Shown: positions 1 through 6,530, counted from the first letter of the stretch. The stretch: 6,824 bases of DNA from CAXSEA01 sp964235675 (GCA_964235675.1 CAXSEA010000201.1:1-6824), one strand, 5' to 3'. Notes: generated by a model not told the origin, from the letters alone. Translations and numbers: made by a program.

Positions 1-1
1 G

Positions 2-709
2 CTACCAGTGGGCAGCAATCAAATCACGGCGACGTTCAACCCCGATCCGAGCACGACGTACACGAGCAGCGCCAGCAATGCACTTGAGCAGACGGTCAAT
101 CCGACGCCGCCGGCGGGCAATCTACGGGCGCTGACACTTGCCGCATCATCGCAGCAAGGGCCGGCTACCGTCACCGGCAACCGCGTCTACGTTCACGGCA
201 ACGCTCCCGCGAGCGAGGTGGTCACGCTGACCTCAAGCGATCCGAGCGCAGTCGTCGTGCCGACTAGCGTCATCGTCAACCAGGGCAGCTCCTCGCGCAC
301 CTTCAACCTCAGCGTGAGCAAAACCGCCCCCAACGAGACGGTGACGATCACGGCGAGCTACAACGGCCAGACTCAAACAGCGCAGATCGCCGTTTCGCCC
401 GCGCCGGTGAATTCGTCCTCGATGCTGAAATCAGTAGTCGCCAACCCCTCCAGTATGGAAGGCGGCGCGACCTCGATGACCAGCCGCGTCTACTGGACCG
501 ACGCTGCTCCGGCGACCGAAGTCATCTCGCTCTCCAGCAGCGACCCGGCTGTCGCCAGCGTGCCTAAGAGCGTGACCGTGCAGCAGGGGTATTCGTCGCA
601 CGTGTTCACGATCACCACCCAGCCAGTGACGAGCCAGCAAACGGTCACCATCACGGCCATGAGCTCCGACGGAGTAGTTCAGACGACTACCCTTACCGTC
701 ATGCCGTAG
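2..709 (+). CDS. C-terminal part of Ig-like repeat surface/secreted protein (5' truncated by window)
   Basis: The frame is open from base 2 with no upstream start, so this is the end of a longer gene; the GTG at 8 is only an internal valine codon. The first ~30 residues (LPVGSNQITATFNPD, then ALEQTV) look like the end of a bacterial Ig-like domain of the Big_3 kind. Two tandem ~93-residue beta-rich repeats follow, at about 122-400 and 425-706. They share TSSDPS/SSSDPA, a VPxSVxVxxG stretch, and VTITA followed by a final strand ending AVSP or TVMP. The protein is rich in Ser, Thr, Val and Ala and has no Cys, as expected of an exported adhesin-like or filament protein. It ends directly after the last repeat, with no sorting motif or membrane anchor. 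The role is inferred to be cell-surface adhesion or scaffolding; any N-terminal catalytic domain lies outside the window. Family assignment is fairly sure, function is not. Confidence 0.75.
   Translation, partial: LPVGSNQITATFNPDPSTTYTSSASNALEQTVNPTPPAGNLRALTLAASSQQGPATVTGNRVYVHGNAPASEVVTLTSSDPSAVVVPTSVIVNQGSSSRTFNLSVSKTAPNETVTITASYNGQTQTAQIAVSPAPVNSSSMLKSVVANPSSMEGGATSMTSRVYWTDAAPATEVISLSSSDPAVASVPKSVTVQQGYSSHVFTITTQPVTSQQTVTITAMSSDGVVQTTTLTVMP
122..706 (+). repeat. Two tandem ~93-aa Ig-like repeat units
   Basis: The unit at about 122-400 and the unit at about 425-706 align residue by residue with an offset of 101 residues. Shared positions include RVY, AP-A-EV, the SSDP turn, VP-SV-V-QG, and VTITA followed by a closing strand. 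The DNA of the two units is clearly diverged, so the duplication is old or held under protein-level selection. A short Pro/Ser linker (SPAPVNSSS) separates them. Confidence 0.7.
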
Positions 710-716
710 ACGGATT

Positions 717-769
717 AAAGCCTGGTACCAGAATTTAAGGCGAATGCCACAAAACTGGAACCAGGCTTT
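717..769 (+). terminator. Stem-loop after the Ig-like gene, probable intrinsic terminator
   Basis: The left arm AAAGCCTGGTACCAG (717-731) and right arm CTGGAACCAGGCTTT (755-769) pair in 14 of 15 positions around a 23-base loop. The structure begins 7 bases after the TAG of the Ig-like gene. It has the A-rich entry and T-rich exit (GGCTTTGATTC) of a two-way terminator, although the T-tract is short and interrupted. The loop contains the ATG at 744, which argues against that codon being a real start. An alternative reading is a remnant of a recombination site at the edge of the recombinase relic, because each arm is itself nearly palindromic (CTGG-N2-CCAG). Confidence 0.5.
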
Positions 770-1157
770 GATTCATGCAGTGATCAGACATTCTCCAAGG
801 AGAAGTCATTGGCATCCGATGTCGGTTTCGATTATTCTGCGAAACCCGGTGTATAAGGGCGAACCGGCGTACGGACGGACGTCGCGGATCTCAGGAGAAG
901 CCACAGCAGAAGATCGGCACATGCTAACCGGAAAGCCGCTCGTTCGCGGCCGCGTTATGCGTCGCTTGGGACAGCCTATCGCGCTTGTCGCGCCCCAGTT
1001 CGTCTCGGCAGAGCTCTGGGAGCAAGTACAAGCAGGATTAAAGGCAAACCAATCAAAGCAGGGTGGCAACCCAGCGCGAGCGAGGATGCTCTCTGGGAAA
1101 GTTGTGTGCCCGTGCGGCCACAACGCAGTGCTCGTCGGACGGCCTAGCAATAAATAA
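744..1157 (+). pseudogene. Large serine recombinase remnant: Recombinase domain and first half of zinc ribbon
   Basis: The 137-residue open frame carries the middle of a large serine recombinase. HWHPMSVSIILRNPVYKG, with the downstream AYGR, is the classic start of the Recombinase (PF07508-type) DNA-binding domain. FVSAELWEQVQAGL followed by a Lys/Gln stretch, then LSGKVVCPCG, leads into the zinc ribbon. Recognisable homology begins only near base 780. The ~150-residue N-terminal resolvase domain with the nucleophilic serine is absent, and nothing resembling it lies upstream. An intact enzyme of this family is usually about 500 residues, and this frame stops in mid zinc ribbon. Translation from the ATG at 744 is doubtful: no convincing ribosome site precedes it and it lies in the loop of the upstream stem-loop. 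It cannot be catalytic. The continuation is described in the next entry. Confidence 0.75.
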
Positions 1158-1820
1158 TACCAATTCAGCAAAACGTCGAGCAGCAACCTATTATTTGGGA
1201 AAGCGGCTCGCAAGCGGAGCACCTTCAACGTGTCAATAGTTGAGAGAAGTGTGGTTACGTCATTGCTCGACGCCGTTCGTCGTCCAGAGGCAATCGCAGC
1301 GGCAATATCGGCTGACAACGAGCAGTCTCCGAAGCCGAAAGCGAAAAACGTAGATATAAATCGATTTGAGCGAAATATGATCGATACCGCATTAATCCAG
1401 TTGGCAGACGAAGAGAAAGCTGCCGTACAAGCTCAAACTGCAGGGGATCAGATGTGGAGCTAGCCCGGATGCTTACGCTGGCATCTTCACGGATATAGCA
1501 GCTCGGCGCAAAGACCTAGAAGATCGCCGGGGGTTGCCGCTAAGCAAATTACCGCAGGCTCGTCAAAGCCGAACGAGAAGCGAGCGAATGCAGGGGCTAT
1601 CGAAACAGCAGCCTTAAATGACATCGCGCTTGTGCTCTCCTCTAAGTCTATAGCAGGAGAGCACAAGCGCGATATGGTAGCCACTGTTATTGAGGAAGTC
1701 GTCTGTCAGCCCGATGGAGCTGACGTTTACTTTCTACCAGGATTGAGCGCACCGATACAGGAAGCGCGTTATGACTTGTCTGATGCTTTCAGGTCCACGC
1801 TGACGGAGTTGATGCAGTAG
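1158..1820 (+). pseudogene. Frameshifted C-terminal half of the same serine recombinase relic
   Basis: After the TAA at 1155-1157 the recombinase-like sequence continues in alternating frames. The second half of the zinc ribbon (TYYLGKRLASGAPSTC, about 1186-1233) is one frame over, and its first Cys position now reads Leu. The original frame then resumes (SLLDAVRRPEAIAAAI; later ADEEKAAVQAQ, a helical coiled-coil-like segment) up to a TAG at 1461-1463. SPDAYAGIFTDIAARRKDLE (1462-1521) is again one frame over. The original frame returns near 1536 and stays open to the TAG at 1818-1820, including VATVIEEVVCQPDG, typical of the tail before the end of such enzymes. Recombinase-like sequence probably ends before about 1769, where msrB begins on the other strand. 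GC is visibly lower than in the neighbours (24 of 60 bases in 1321-1380), consistent with foreign origin. The broken frames make it a pseudogene. Confidence 0.65.
1623..1673. repeat. Perfect 19-bp inverted repeat (hairpin), 13-base loop
   Basis: The left arm ATCGCGCTTGTGCTCTCCT (1623-1641) is the exact reverse complement of 1655-1673. Inside the 13-base spacer, CTA and TAG can add three more pairs. No T-tract follows on the + strand. On the - strand the downstream sequence is GTCATTTAAG, a poor T-tract. It lies 95 bases past the msrB stop and could act as an untypical terminator for msrB. It could equally be a palindrome generated by template switching in the decaying recombinase gene. Confidence 0.9.
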
Positions 1821-2182
1821 CGCTGGCCGGTTGGATTGGGGCCGTCGTCGAAGATGTGGCCGAGGTGGCCGCCGCACTGGGCGCAGGTGACTTCGACGCG
1901 GCGCATGCCAAAGGTGTTGTCCTCGTGGAACTTCACGCTGCCGGGTTTGGCGTCGTAGAAGCTGGGCCAGCCGCAGCCGGAATCGAACTTGGTGCCGGAT
2001 TCGAAGAGTTCGTTGCCGCAGGCGGCGCAGACATAGGTGCCGTTGTCTTTGGCGTTCCAATATTTGCCAGTGAACGGGCGCTCGGTGCCTTTTTCACGCA
2101 GGACATGGTACTGCTCGGAGGTTAGCTCCTGCTTCCACTCGGCTTCGGTTTTCGTGGCAGTCGTCTGCTGATTGGTCGTCAT
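1769..2182 (-). CDS. msrB: Peptide-methionine (R)-S-oxide reductase MsrB
   Basis: This 137-residue cytosolic enzyme reduces the R-epimer of methionine sulfoxide in proteins, using thioredoxin as donor. The single SelR/MsrB domain spans about residues 14-130. The two zinc CxxC pairs are C52/C55 (VCAACG) and C100/C103 (VTCAQCGGHLGHIF). The recycling cysteine C70 sits in FDSGCGWPSF, and the catalytic C123 in RYCINS. The two-cysteine form is therefore complete. Length is normal for a stand-alone MsrB; no MsrA fusion is seen. The frame is open 46 residues further upstream, but that part is not MsrB-like. The ATG at 2182 is preceded by AAGGAG eight bases away, so this start was chosen. It is divergent from the exported-protein gene at 2382 and convergent with the recombinase relic, whose last open frame overlaps its final 52 bases. 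Confidence 0.95.
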   Translation of the reverse strand: MTTNQQTTATKTEAEWKQELTSEQYHVLREKGTERPFTGKYWNAKDNGTYVCAACGNELFESGTKFDSGCGWPSFYDAKPGSVKFHEDNTFGMRRVEVTCAQCGGHLGHIFDDGPNPTGQRYCINSVSVDLKASDKS

Positions 2183-2190
2183 CTTGTGTT

Positions 2191-2196
2191 CTCCTT
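2191..2196 (-). promoter_or_regulatory. Ribosome binding site of msrB
   Basis: AAGGAG on the - strand, 8 bases before the ATG at 2182. It fixes the msrB start against the longer open frame that begins near 2320. Confidence 0.8.
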
Positions 2197-2368
2197 TTAG
2201 CGCGGACGCGGGCCTGCGCCGGATAAAATTATTGCTGTTGATATAACACGTACCCCATCCGGCGAGTTCGCGGCTACGGCGAATAACGCGTATAAGTTGC
2301 ACTTCTAAAACGCGGCGCAACTAACCGAGGCAATTTGTGTCTTTTGCACTTGGTGGAAATTCGACCAT

Positions 2369-2373
2369 AGGAG
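2369..2373 (+). promoter_or_regulatory. Ribosome binding site of the exported-protein gene
   Basis: AGGAG, 8 bases before the ATG at 2382. It decides for this start rather than the in-frame GTG at 2337, and the signal peptide also begins here. Confidence 0.75.
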
Positions 2374-2381
2374 AGAAGACA

Positions 2382-2846
2382 ATGAGACGCAATACTTGTA
2401 GATCACTGGCACGGCTTGTTCGTGCGATCAGTATCGGGACGCTCCTCGGCGTGGGGGCATCCATGTCGGCGCGGGCACAAACGACTTCGCCGCCGCCTGC
2501 GCCTTTCACGACCCAGCCGCCTGTTGCCGTCGTGACGGCGCTGTACAACAAAGAGAACGCGGCGATTGCGAGCCGCGATTATGCGCAGTTTGTCGCGTCG
2601 GGCACGGCGACGTTCAAGAAGGCGCTGACGAAAGAATTATTTACCAGCGCATGCGCCAATATATCGGACAATCTGAAATCGGGCTATACGTCACAGTTTG
2701 CGGGCCGGCGGGCGATCCAGGGGAGCACGGCTTACGTCTGGAATCTGACCTGTAAAAACGGAGTCAAGTACCGGGCGATCATGGCTGTGACAGGCGGCAA
2801 GGTTTCCGCCTACCTTTACCAGCCGCCCCAGGCACCGGCAAGCTAA
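2382..2846 (+). CDS. Small exported protein of unknown function
   Basis: This 154-residue protein has a clear Sec signal peptide: MRRNTCRSLARLVRAI (basic), then a hydrophobic stretch around IGTLLGVGASM, with likely cleavage after SARA (residue 32, before QTT). A Pro/Thr-rich linker (33-47) leads to a ~100-residue mature domain. A helix-like start (VVTALYNKENAAIASRDYAQF) is followed by beta-rich sequence ending VTGGKVSAYLYQPP. Two cysteines, C91 and C124, could form a disulfide in the periplasm. The pattern of an exposed helix, a short insert and a final strand pair with GGKV resembles NTF2-like / DUF3887-type small domains, but this is a guess from shape and not a match I can prove. The stop lies 5 bases from the stop of pheT on the other strand, and the gene is divergent from msrB. 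The gene is believable because of its ribosome site, signal peptide and codon pattern; its role is unknown. Confidence 0.8.
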   Translation: MRRNTCRSLARLVRAISIGTLLGVGASMSARAQTTSPPPAPFTTQPPVAVVTALYNKENAAIASRDYAQFVASGTATFKKALTKELFTSACANISDNLKSGYTSQFAGRRAIQGSTAYVWNLTCKNGVKYRAIMAVTGGKVSAYLYQPPQAPAS

Positions 2847-2851
2847 AGCGG

Positions 2852-4906
2852 CTACCGCAGCGACGCTCCCAGATTCTCGATGAGCGCATTTTGGGCGGAG
2901 AGGAGCGCATCGTCGGCGTCGGCGTCGGTGAGAGTGCGGTCTTGGGCGCGGAGGGTGAAGCGCAGGGCTACGCTCTTGCGTCCTGCTTCGATGCGGTCGC
3001 CGGTGTAGATGGAGGCAAGCGAGACGGATTCCAGGTACTCGCCCGCCGCAAGTTTCGCGACGCGCTCGATGGTGCCATAGGGCGCGTCGGCATCGAATAC
3101 CATCGCTAGGTCGCGGGTAACCTCCGGGTATTTGGGGAGCGGGAAATAGCTGGCAGGGCCAGGGGTCAGCTCGGCGACGCGGTCGAGATTGATCTCGAAG
3201 CAGCCGACGCGGCCAAAGGCGGCGGGGAGATCGAGATGCTCGGCGATCATGTCGGGGTCGGCTTCGGCGATGTAGCCCACTTCCTGCTCGTTAAGTGTCA
3301 GCAGCGCGGTGCGGCTGGGATGCATACCGGGCTGGATATGGGCGGTGACGTCGGGGAAGGCGATGCCCATGGCGGCGAAGAGATTTTCGGCGATGCCGCG
3401 CGCGCGCATGTAGTCGCCTTGCACGGCGACGGCGGCGCGGAGGCCTTGGCTGTAGCCCTCGCCTGCTCCCGTCCAAAAGACGGAGCCGACTTCAAACAAG
3501 TCAACCCCGGTGTTGCGGAGGCGGGCGTTGCGGGCGAGCGTCTCCAGCAGGCCGGGGATGAGGCTCTGGCGCAGGCCGGAGAGTTCGGCGGACAGGGCGC
3601 TGCGGATTTTTACGCGGTTCTCGGTGGCGGCGGGATCGTCGAACGCTGAGGGAGCCGAGAGGGTGTGGGAATAGATTTCGGTAAGCCCCTGCCCCATTAG
3701 GATGGAGCGGGTTTTGCCGGTGAGCAGGCCTTCGGGGCTGTCGCGCCCGCCGCCGCTGGTGGAGCGGGCTGGCGGAAGGGTTTCTGGCAGTGTATGGTAG
3801 CCGATCATGCGGCCGATCTCTTCGATGACGTCGATTTCTTTGAGGATGTCGTTGCGCCAGGCGGGAGCCGCAAACTCGCGCTCGCCGGATTGCTCATTCC
3901 GTTTCCAGCGAAACCCGAGCTTTTGCAGCGAAGTATCTACGCTGCGCACTGATTCCTCTGGCACGCCTAAAATCGCCGCCGCACGAGTGTCGCGTACCTG
4001 AATTGTATGATGCGGGGGCGTGACCGGGAAGCTGTCGGTTAGCTGCGGCAGTTCGGTCGCGCCGGGAAGTTTGCCGATAAGCGACGCCGCGCTGCCCAGC
4101 GCAAACTGGACGAGATTAGGGCTGACGAAGCGCTCGAAGCGGTAGGATGCGTCGGTGGACAATCCTAGCTTTTTTGATGCGGCGCGGACGACCATCGGGT
4201 CGAAATGCGCGGATTCGATCAAGACGCGGCGCGTGCTTGCGGTGATTTCCGTGTCGCGCCCGCCCATGATTCCAGCGATGGCGACAGGCTTTTCCGCGTC
4301 GGCGACGACCATCATTGATGGGTCAAGCTGCCGCTCCACTCCGTCGAGCGCGACGATGCGCTCGCCGCTCCTGGCCGCGCGGACGATAATCTCGGGACCG
4401 GTCAGCGTGTCCAGATCGAAGGCGTGCAGCGGCTGGCCTTCGCCGAGCATGACGTAGTTGGTGTAGTCCACGACCGCGTTGATCGGGCGCACTCCAGCCG
4501 CCGTGAGCAGGTCTTGAATTTCCTGCGGCGCGGGGCCGACCGGGGCGCTCAGCTCGACGATTTTTGCCGCGTAGCGGGAGCACCAGTCAATCACGTCGAT
4601 GCGGATCGGCAGGTTCGGCAGGCTGTCGGGGCGCGCGCCCGCATAGAGCGCGCCGTCACCGGATTCCGGCTCGGTGCGGGACTCGTCGGGGAAGATCGCG
4701 TCCAGCTCGCGGGCGACGCCTTTCATGGAGAGCCAGTCGCCTCGGTTCGGCGTCACTTTGGTGACAAGCACGGGGCCGACCGCAGAGTCGACAATCTCTT
4801 CGACTTCCAGGCCGGCCATGGTCAGGCCATGGGCGACGCGCTCAAGCCCGATATCATCGAGATTGAGCGCGGTATGCTTCTGGAGCCAGGCGAGCGGGAC
4901 TCTCAC
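2852..4906 (-). CDS. pheT: Phenylalanine-tRNA ligase beta subunit, lacking the B2 (tRNA_bind) domain
   Basis: This is the large subunit of the cytosolic alpha2-beta2 phenylalanyl-tRNA synthetase; beta carries editing and structural functions. At 684 residues it is about 100 shorter than the usual ~785-800. Order: B1 (1-40, MRVPLAWLQKHTALN, then LTMAGLEVEEI); a direct jump to VTPNRGDWLSMKGVARE (51-67), with the ~100-residue EMAP/OB-fold tRNA_bind domain missing; the B3/B4 editing domain (~105-280) with VDYTNYVMLGEGQPLHAFD, AGIMGG and VLIESAHFDP; B5 (~300-375); the catalytic-like core (~385-580); and the FDX-ACB anticodon-binding domain (~587-684). H161, A211, G215 and E231 appear to match the known Thermus editing-site residues. 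The start is GTG at 4904-4906, overlapping the serA stop as GTGA, with weak AGGT upstream, so translation is probably coupled to serA. pheS is not adjacent, which is unusual. Confidence 0.95.
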   Translation of the reverse strand: MRVPLAWLQKHTALNLDDIGLERVAHGLTMAGLEVEEIVDSAVGPVLVTKVTPNRGDWLSMKGVARELDAIFPDESRTEPESGDGALYAGARPDSLPNLPIRIDVIDWCSRYAAKIVELSAPVGPAPQEIQDLLTAAGVRPINAVVDYTNYVMLGEGQPLHAFDLDTLTGPEIIVRAARSGERIVALDGVERQLDPSMMVVADAEKPVAIAGIMGGRDTEITASTRRVLIESAHFDPMVVRAASKKLGLSTDASYRFERFVSPNLVQFALGSAASLIGKLPGATELPQLTDSFPVTPPHHTIQVRDTRAAAILGVPEESVRSVDTSLQKLGFRWKRNEQSGEREFAAPAWRNDILKEIDVIEEIGRMIGYHTLPETLPPARSTSGGGRDSPEGLLTGKTRSILMGQGLTEIYSHTLSAPSAFDDPAATENRVKIRSALSAELSGLRQSLIPGLLETLARNARLRNTGVDLFEVGSVFWTGAGEGYSQGLRAAVAVQGDYMRARGIAENLFAAMGIAFPDVTAHIQPGMHPSRTALLTLNEQEVGYIAEADPDMIAEHLDLPAAFGRVGCFEINLDRVAELTPGPASYFPLPKYPEVTRDLAMVFDADAPYGTIERVAKLAAGEYLESVSLASIYTGDRIEAGRKSVALRFTLRAQDRTLTDADADDALLSAQNALIENLGASLR
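2911..2928. repeat. Three perfect copies of a 6-base unit inside pheT
   Basis: CGTCGG is repeated three times in tandem. On the - strand it encodes the DADAD stretch near the C-terminus of PheT, in an acidic loop of the anticodon-binding domain. The unit length keeps the frame, so copy-number change would be tolerated. Confidence 0.7.
4903..4906 (-). other. Four-base serA/pheT overlap (GTGA)
   Basis: On the - strand, GTG (pheT start) and TGA (serA stop) share bases in GTGA. This arrangement normally marks translational coupling and a shared transcript. No stronger ribosome site exists for pheT than AGGT about 8 bases upstream, inside the last serA codons. Confidence 0.9.
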
Positions 4907-6498
4907 AGCGTGACCTGCTTGGCGGTTTCCATGCCGTCGATCTGGCGGAGCTGGGCGAGGACTTCGTCGGAGACGGGCTGGTCGAGCTTGAGGATCATCA
5001 GAGCGCCCTGCCCCTGCCCTTCACGTCCCAGGTGCATGCCGGCGATGTTGACTCCGGCATCGCCGAGGAGGGTGCCGACTTTGCCGATCACGCCGGGGCG
5101 GTCGGTGTGCTCGGTGACGAGCATCGGGCCGTTGGGATCGACGTTTACGCGGAACTTGTCGATGTAGAGGATGCGCGGCTCATTGCCACTGAAGACGGTG
5201 CCGGAGATTTCGCGGGTCTCGCCACCGGAGGCAGTGACGCGCACGGCGAGGTTGAGCCCGGAGTTTCCGCTGTCGCCTTCGCTCGCGCCTTTGCTTTCCA
5301 GCACTTTGATGCCGCGCCGCTCGGCTAAACCGGGGGCATTTACGTAGTTGACGGATTCGGGAACGCTGACGTCGAGCAGGCCTTTGAGGACGGCGCGGGT
5401 GAGATGGACGGTCGGGAGGTCGCTGCCGTAGGAGCCGCTGTAGATCACGTCCACCTGGCTAGCTGCGCCTTCGTCGATCTGGGCGTGCAAGGAGCCGATG
5501 CGCTCGGCGAGGGTCATATACGGCTGGATTTTGCGGAGGAGGTCGGCTCCGAGGGCGGGCATGTTGACGGCGGAGCGGGCGGGCTTGCCGGCGAGAACGT
5601 CGACGATCTGCTCGGCGATGTCGATGGCGACGTTGACCTGGGCTTCCTCGGTGGACGCGCCGAGATGCGGCGTGTGAAGGACGTTCGGGAGGCCGATCAA
5701 GGGATTGTCGGCGGGGACGGGTTCGGTGGAGTAGACGTCGATGGCGGCTCCGGCGACCTGGCCGGATTTAAGCGCCTCGGCGAGGGCGGGCTCGTCGATG
5801 AGGCCGCCGCGCGCGACGTTGACCAAGCGGACGCCTTTTTTCATCGAGGCGAGCTGGGACGCGCCGATCATGCCCGACGTCTCCTTGGTCTTGGGGACGT
5901 GGAGAGTGATGTAGTCGGAGCGGGAGTAGAGGGTGGGCAGGTCTACCAGCTCGATTCCGAGTTGGTCGGCCATTTCGGCCGTGGCGAAGGGATCGTAGGC
6001 GATCACCGGCATGCCGAAGGCTTGCAGGCGTTTGGCGACTTCGCGGCCAATTTTGCCGAGGCCGATCACGCCGAGGGTTTTGTTGTAGACTTCGGAGCCG
6101 ACGTACTTGCTGCGCTTCCATTCGCCATTGCGGAGGGCCTGGTCGGCGGGGGCGATGTTGCGGGCGAGGGAAAGAAGCATCGCCACGGTGAGCTCGGCGG
6201 CGGCGAGGGTATTGCCCTCGGGCGAGTTGACGACCAGGATGCCGCGCTCGGTGGCTTTGGCGACGTCGATGTTGTCCACGCCCACTCCGGCGCGCCCAAT
6301 GATTTTGAGGTTGGGGGCGGCGTCGAGGACGGCGGCGGTCGCCTTGGTCTCGGAGCGGACCGCGAGTGCGTCGTAGTTCCCGATGATGCTAATCAATTCC
6401 TCGGGGCTGAGGCCGGTTTTGACGTCGACTTCCGCTGCTTGCTTCAGGATGTCGATGCCCTCCTGGGCAATCGGATCGCTGACTAAAACTTTTGCCAT
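4903..6498 (-). CDS. serA: D-3-phosphoglycerate dehydrogenase (long form with ASB and ACT domains)
   Basis: This cytosolic enzyme oxidises 3-phosphoglycerate to 3-phosphohydroxypyruvate with NAD, the first step of serine synthesis. Its 531 residues match the long form of the family. The split catalytic domain (1-~97 and ~284-312) surrounds the NAD-binding domain (~98-283). The latter contains GLGKIG (G146, G148, G151) and D169 after the second strand. Family signatures LHVPKTKETSGMIG and LVNVARGGLIDE are present, with the catalytic triad R230, E259 and H278 (HTPHLGAS). An intervening ASB domain (~320-440) and a C-terminal ACT domain (~457-531; VTEHTDRPGVIGKVGTLL) suggest feedback control by serine. 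H464, D466 and N484 sit where serine contacts lie in the mycobacterial enzyme. The start ATG at 6498 follows an AAGGGAG site placed rather far (13 bases) upstream. The stop TGA overlaps the pheT start. Confidence 0.95.
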   Translation of the reverse strand: MAKVLVSDPIAQEGIDILKQAAEVDVKTGLSPEELISIIGNYDALAVRSETKATAAVLDAAPNLKIIGRAGVGVDNIDVAKATERGILVVNSPEGNTLAAAELTVAMLLSLARNIAPADQALRNGEWKRSKYVGSEVYNKTLGVIGLGKIGREVAKRLQAFGMPVIAYDPFATAEMADQLGIELVDLPTLYSRSDYITLHVPKTKETSGMIGASQLASMKKGVRLVNVARGGLIDEPALAEALKSGQVAGAAIDVYSTEPVPADNPLIGLPNVLHTPHLGASTEEAQVNVAIDIAEQIVDVLAGKPARSAVNMPALGADLLRKIQPYMTLAERIGSLHAQIDEGAASQVDVIYSGSYGSDLPTVHLTRAVLKGLLDVSVPESVNYVNAPGLAERRGIKVLESKGASEGDSGNSGLNLAVRVTASGGETREISGTVFSGNEPRILYIDKFRVNVDPNGPMLVTEHTDRPGVIGKVGTLLGDAGVNIAGMHLGREGQGQGALMILKLDQPVSDEVLAQLRQIDGMETAKQVTL

Positions 6499-6516
6499 TT
6501 CGCTATTTCATCTCCC

Positions 6517-6530
6517 TTGCAGCACTGCAA
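6517..6530. promoter_or_regulatory. Palindrome abutting the serA ribosome binding site
   Basis: TTGCAG-CA-CTGCAA is a perfect 6-bp dyad with a 2-base centre. On the - strand its last two bases are the first two of AAGGGAG (6512-6518). As DNA it could be an operator; as RNA it could form a small hairpin that touches the ribosome site. The role is inferred only. Confidence 0.4.

Larger units (their letters stand above)
2183..2381. promoter_or_regulatory. Divergent intergenic region between msrB and the exported-protein gene
   Basis: These 199 bases must hold the promoters of both flanking genes. An AT-rich core (2223-2247) is framed by a perfect 8-bp inverted repeat, CGCCGGAT (2217-2224) and ATCCGGCG (2257-2264), 32 bases apart. 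On the - strand the core contains TGTTATATC, an extended -10-like element. On the + strand TATAAG (2291-2296), with TTCGCG 18 bases upstream, and TTGCAC (2297-2302) are weak promoter-like matches. None is strong enough to name as the promoter. No riboswitch-like structure was recognised. Confidence 0.35.

Noticed and set aside
806..1318. 170-codon open frame on the - strand
   Set aside because: It is antisense to the recombinase relic, whose + strand peptides are recognisable; no family resemblance in this frame.
1734..1752. ACCAGGATTGA resembles ACCAGGCTTTGA at 761-772, suggesting direct repeats flanking the recombinase relic
   Set aside because: The match is short with a mismatch and a gap, and one copy lies inside recombinase-like coding sequence. 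It is too weak for an attachment-site pair.
3236..3649. 137-codon open frame on the + strand
   Set aside because: It is antisense to the catalytic-like core of pheT, with Gly/Ala/Asp-rich shadow composition.
4424..5167. 247-codon open frame on the + strand
   Set aside because: It is antisense across the serA/pheT junction and has no domain-like sequence; a shadow.
5404..6486. 360-codon open frame on the + strand
   Set aside because: It lies wholly antisense to serA, has a biased Gly/Asp/Val composition typical of a GC-rich shadow frame, and has no ribosome site. The serA reading is certain.
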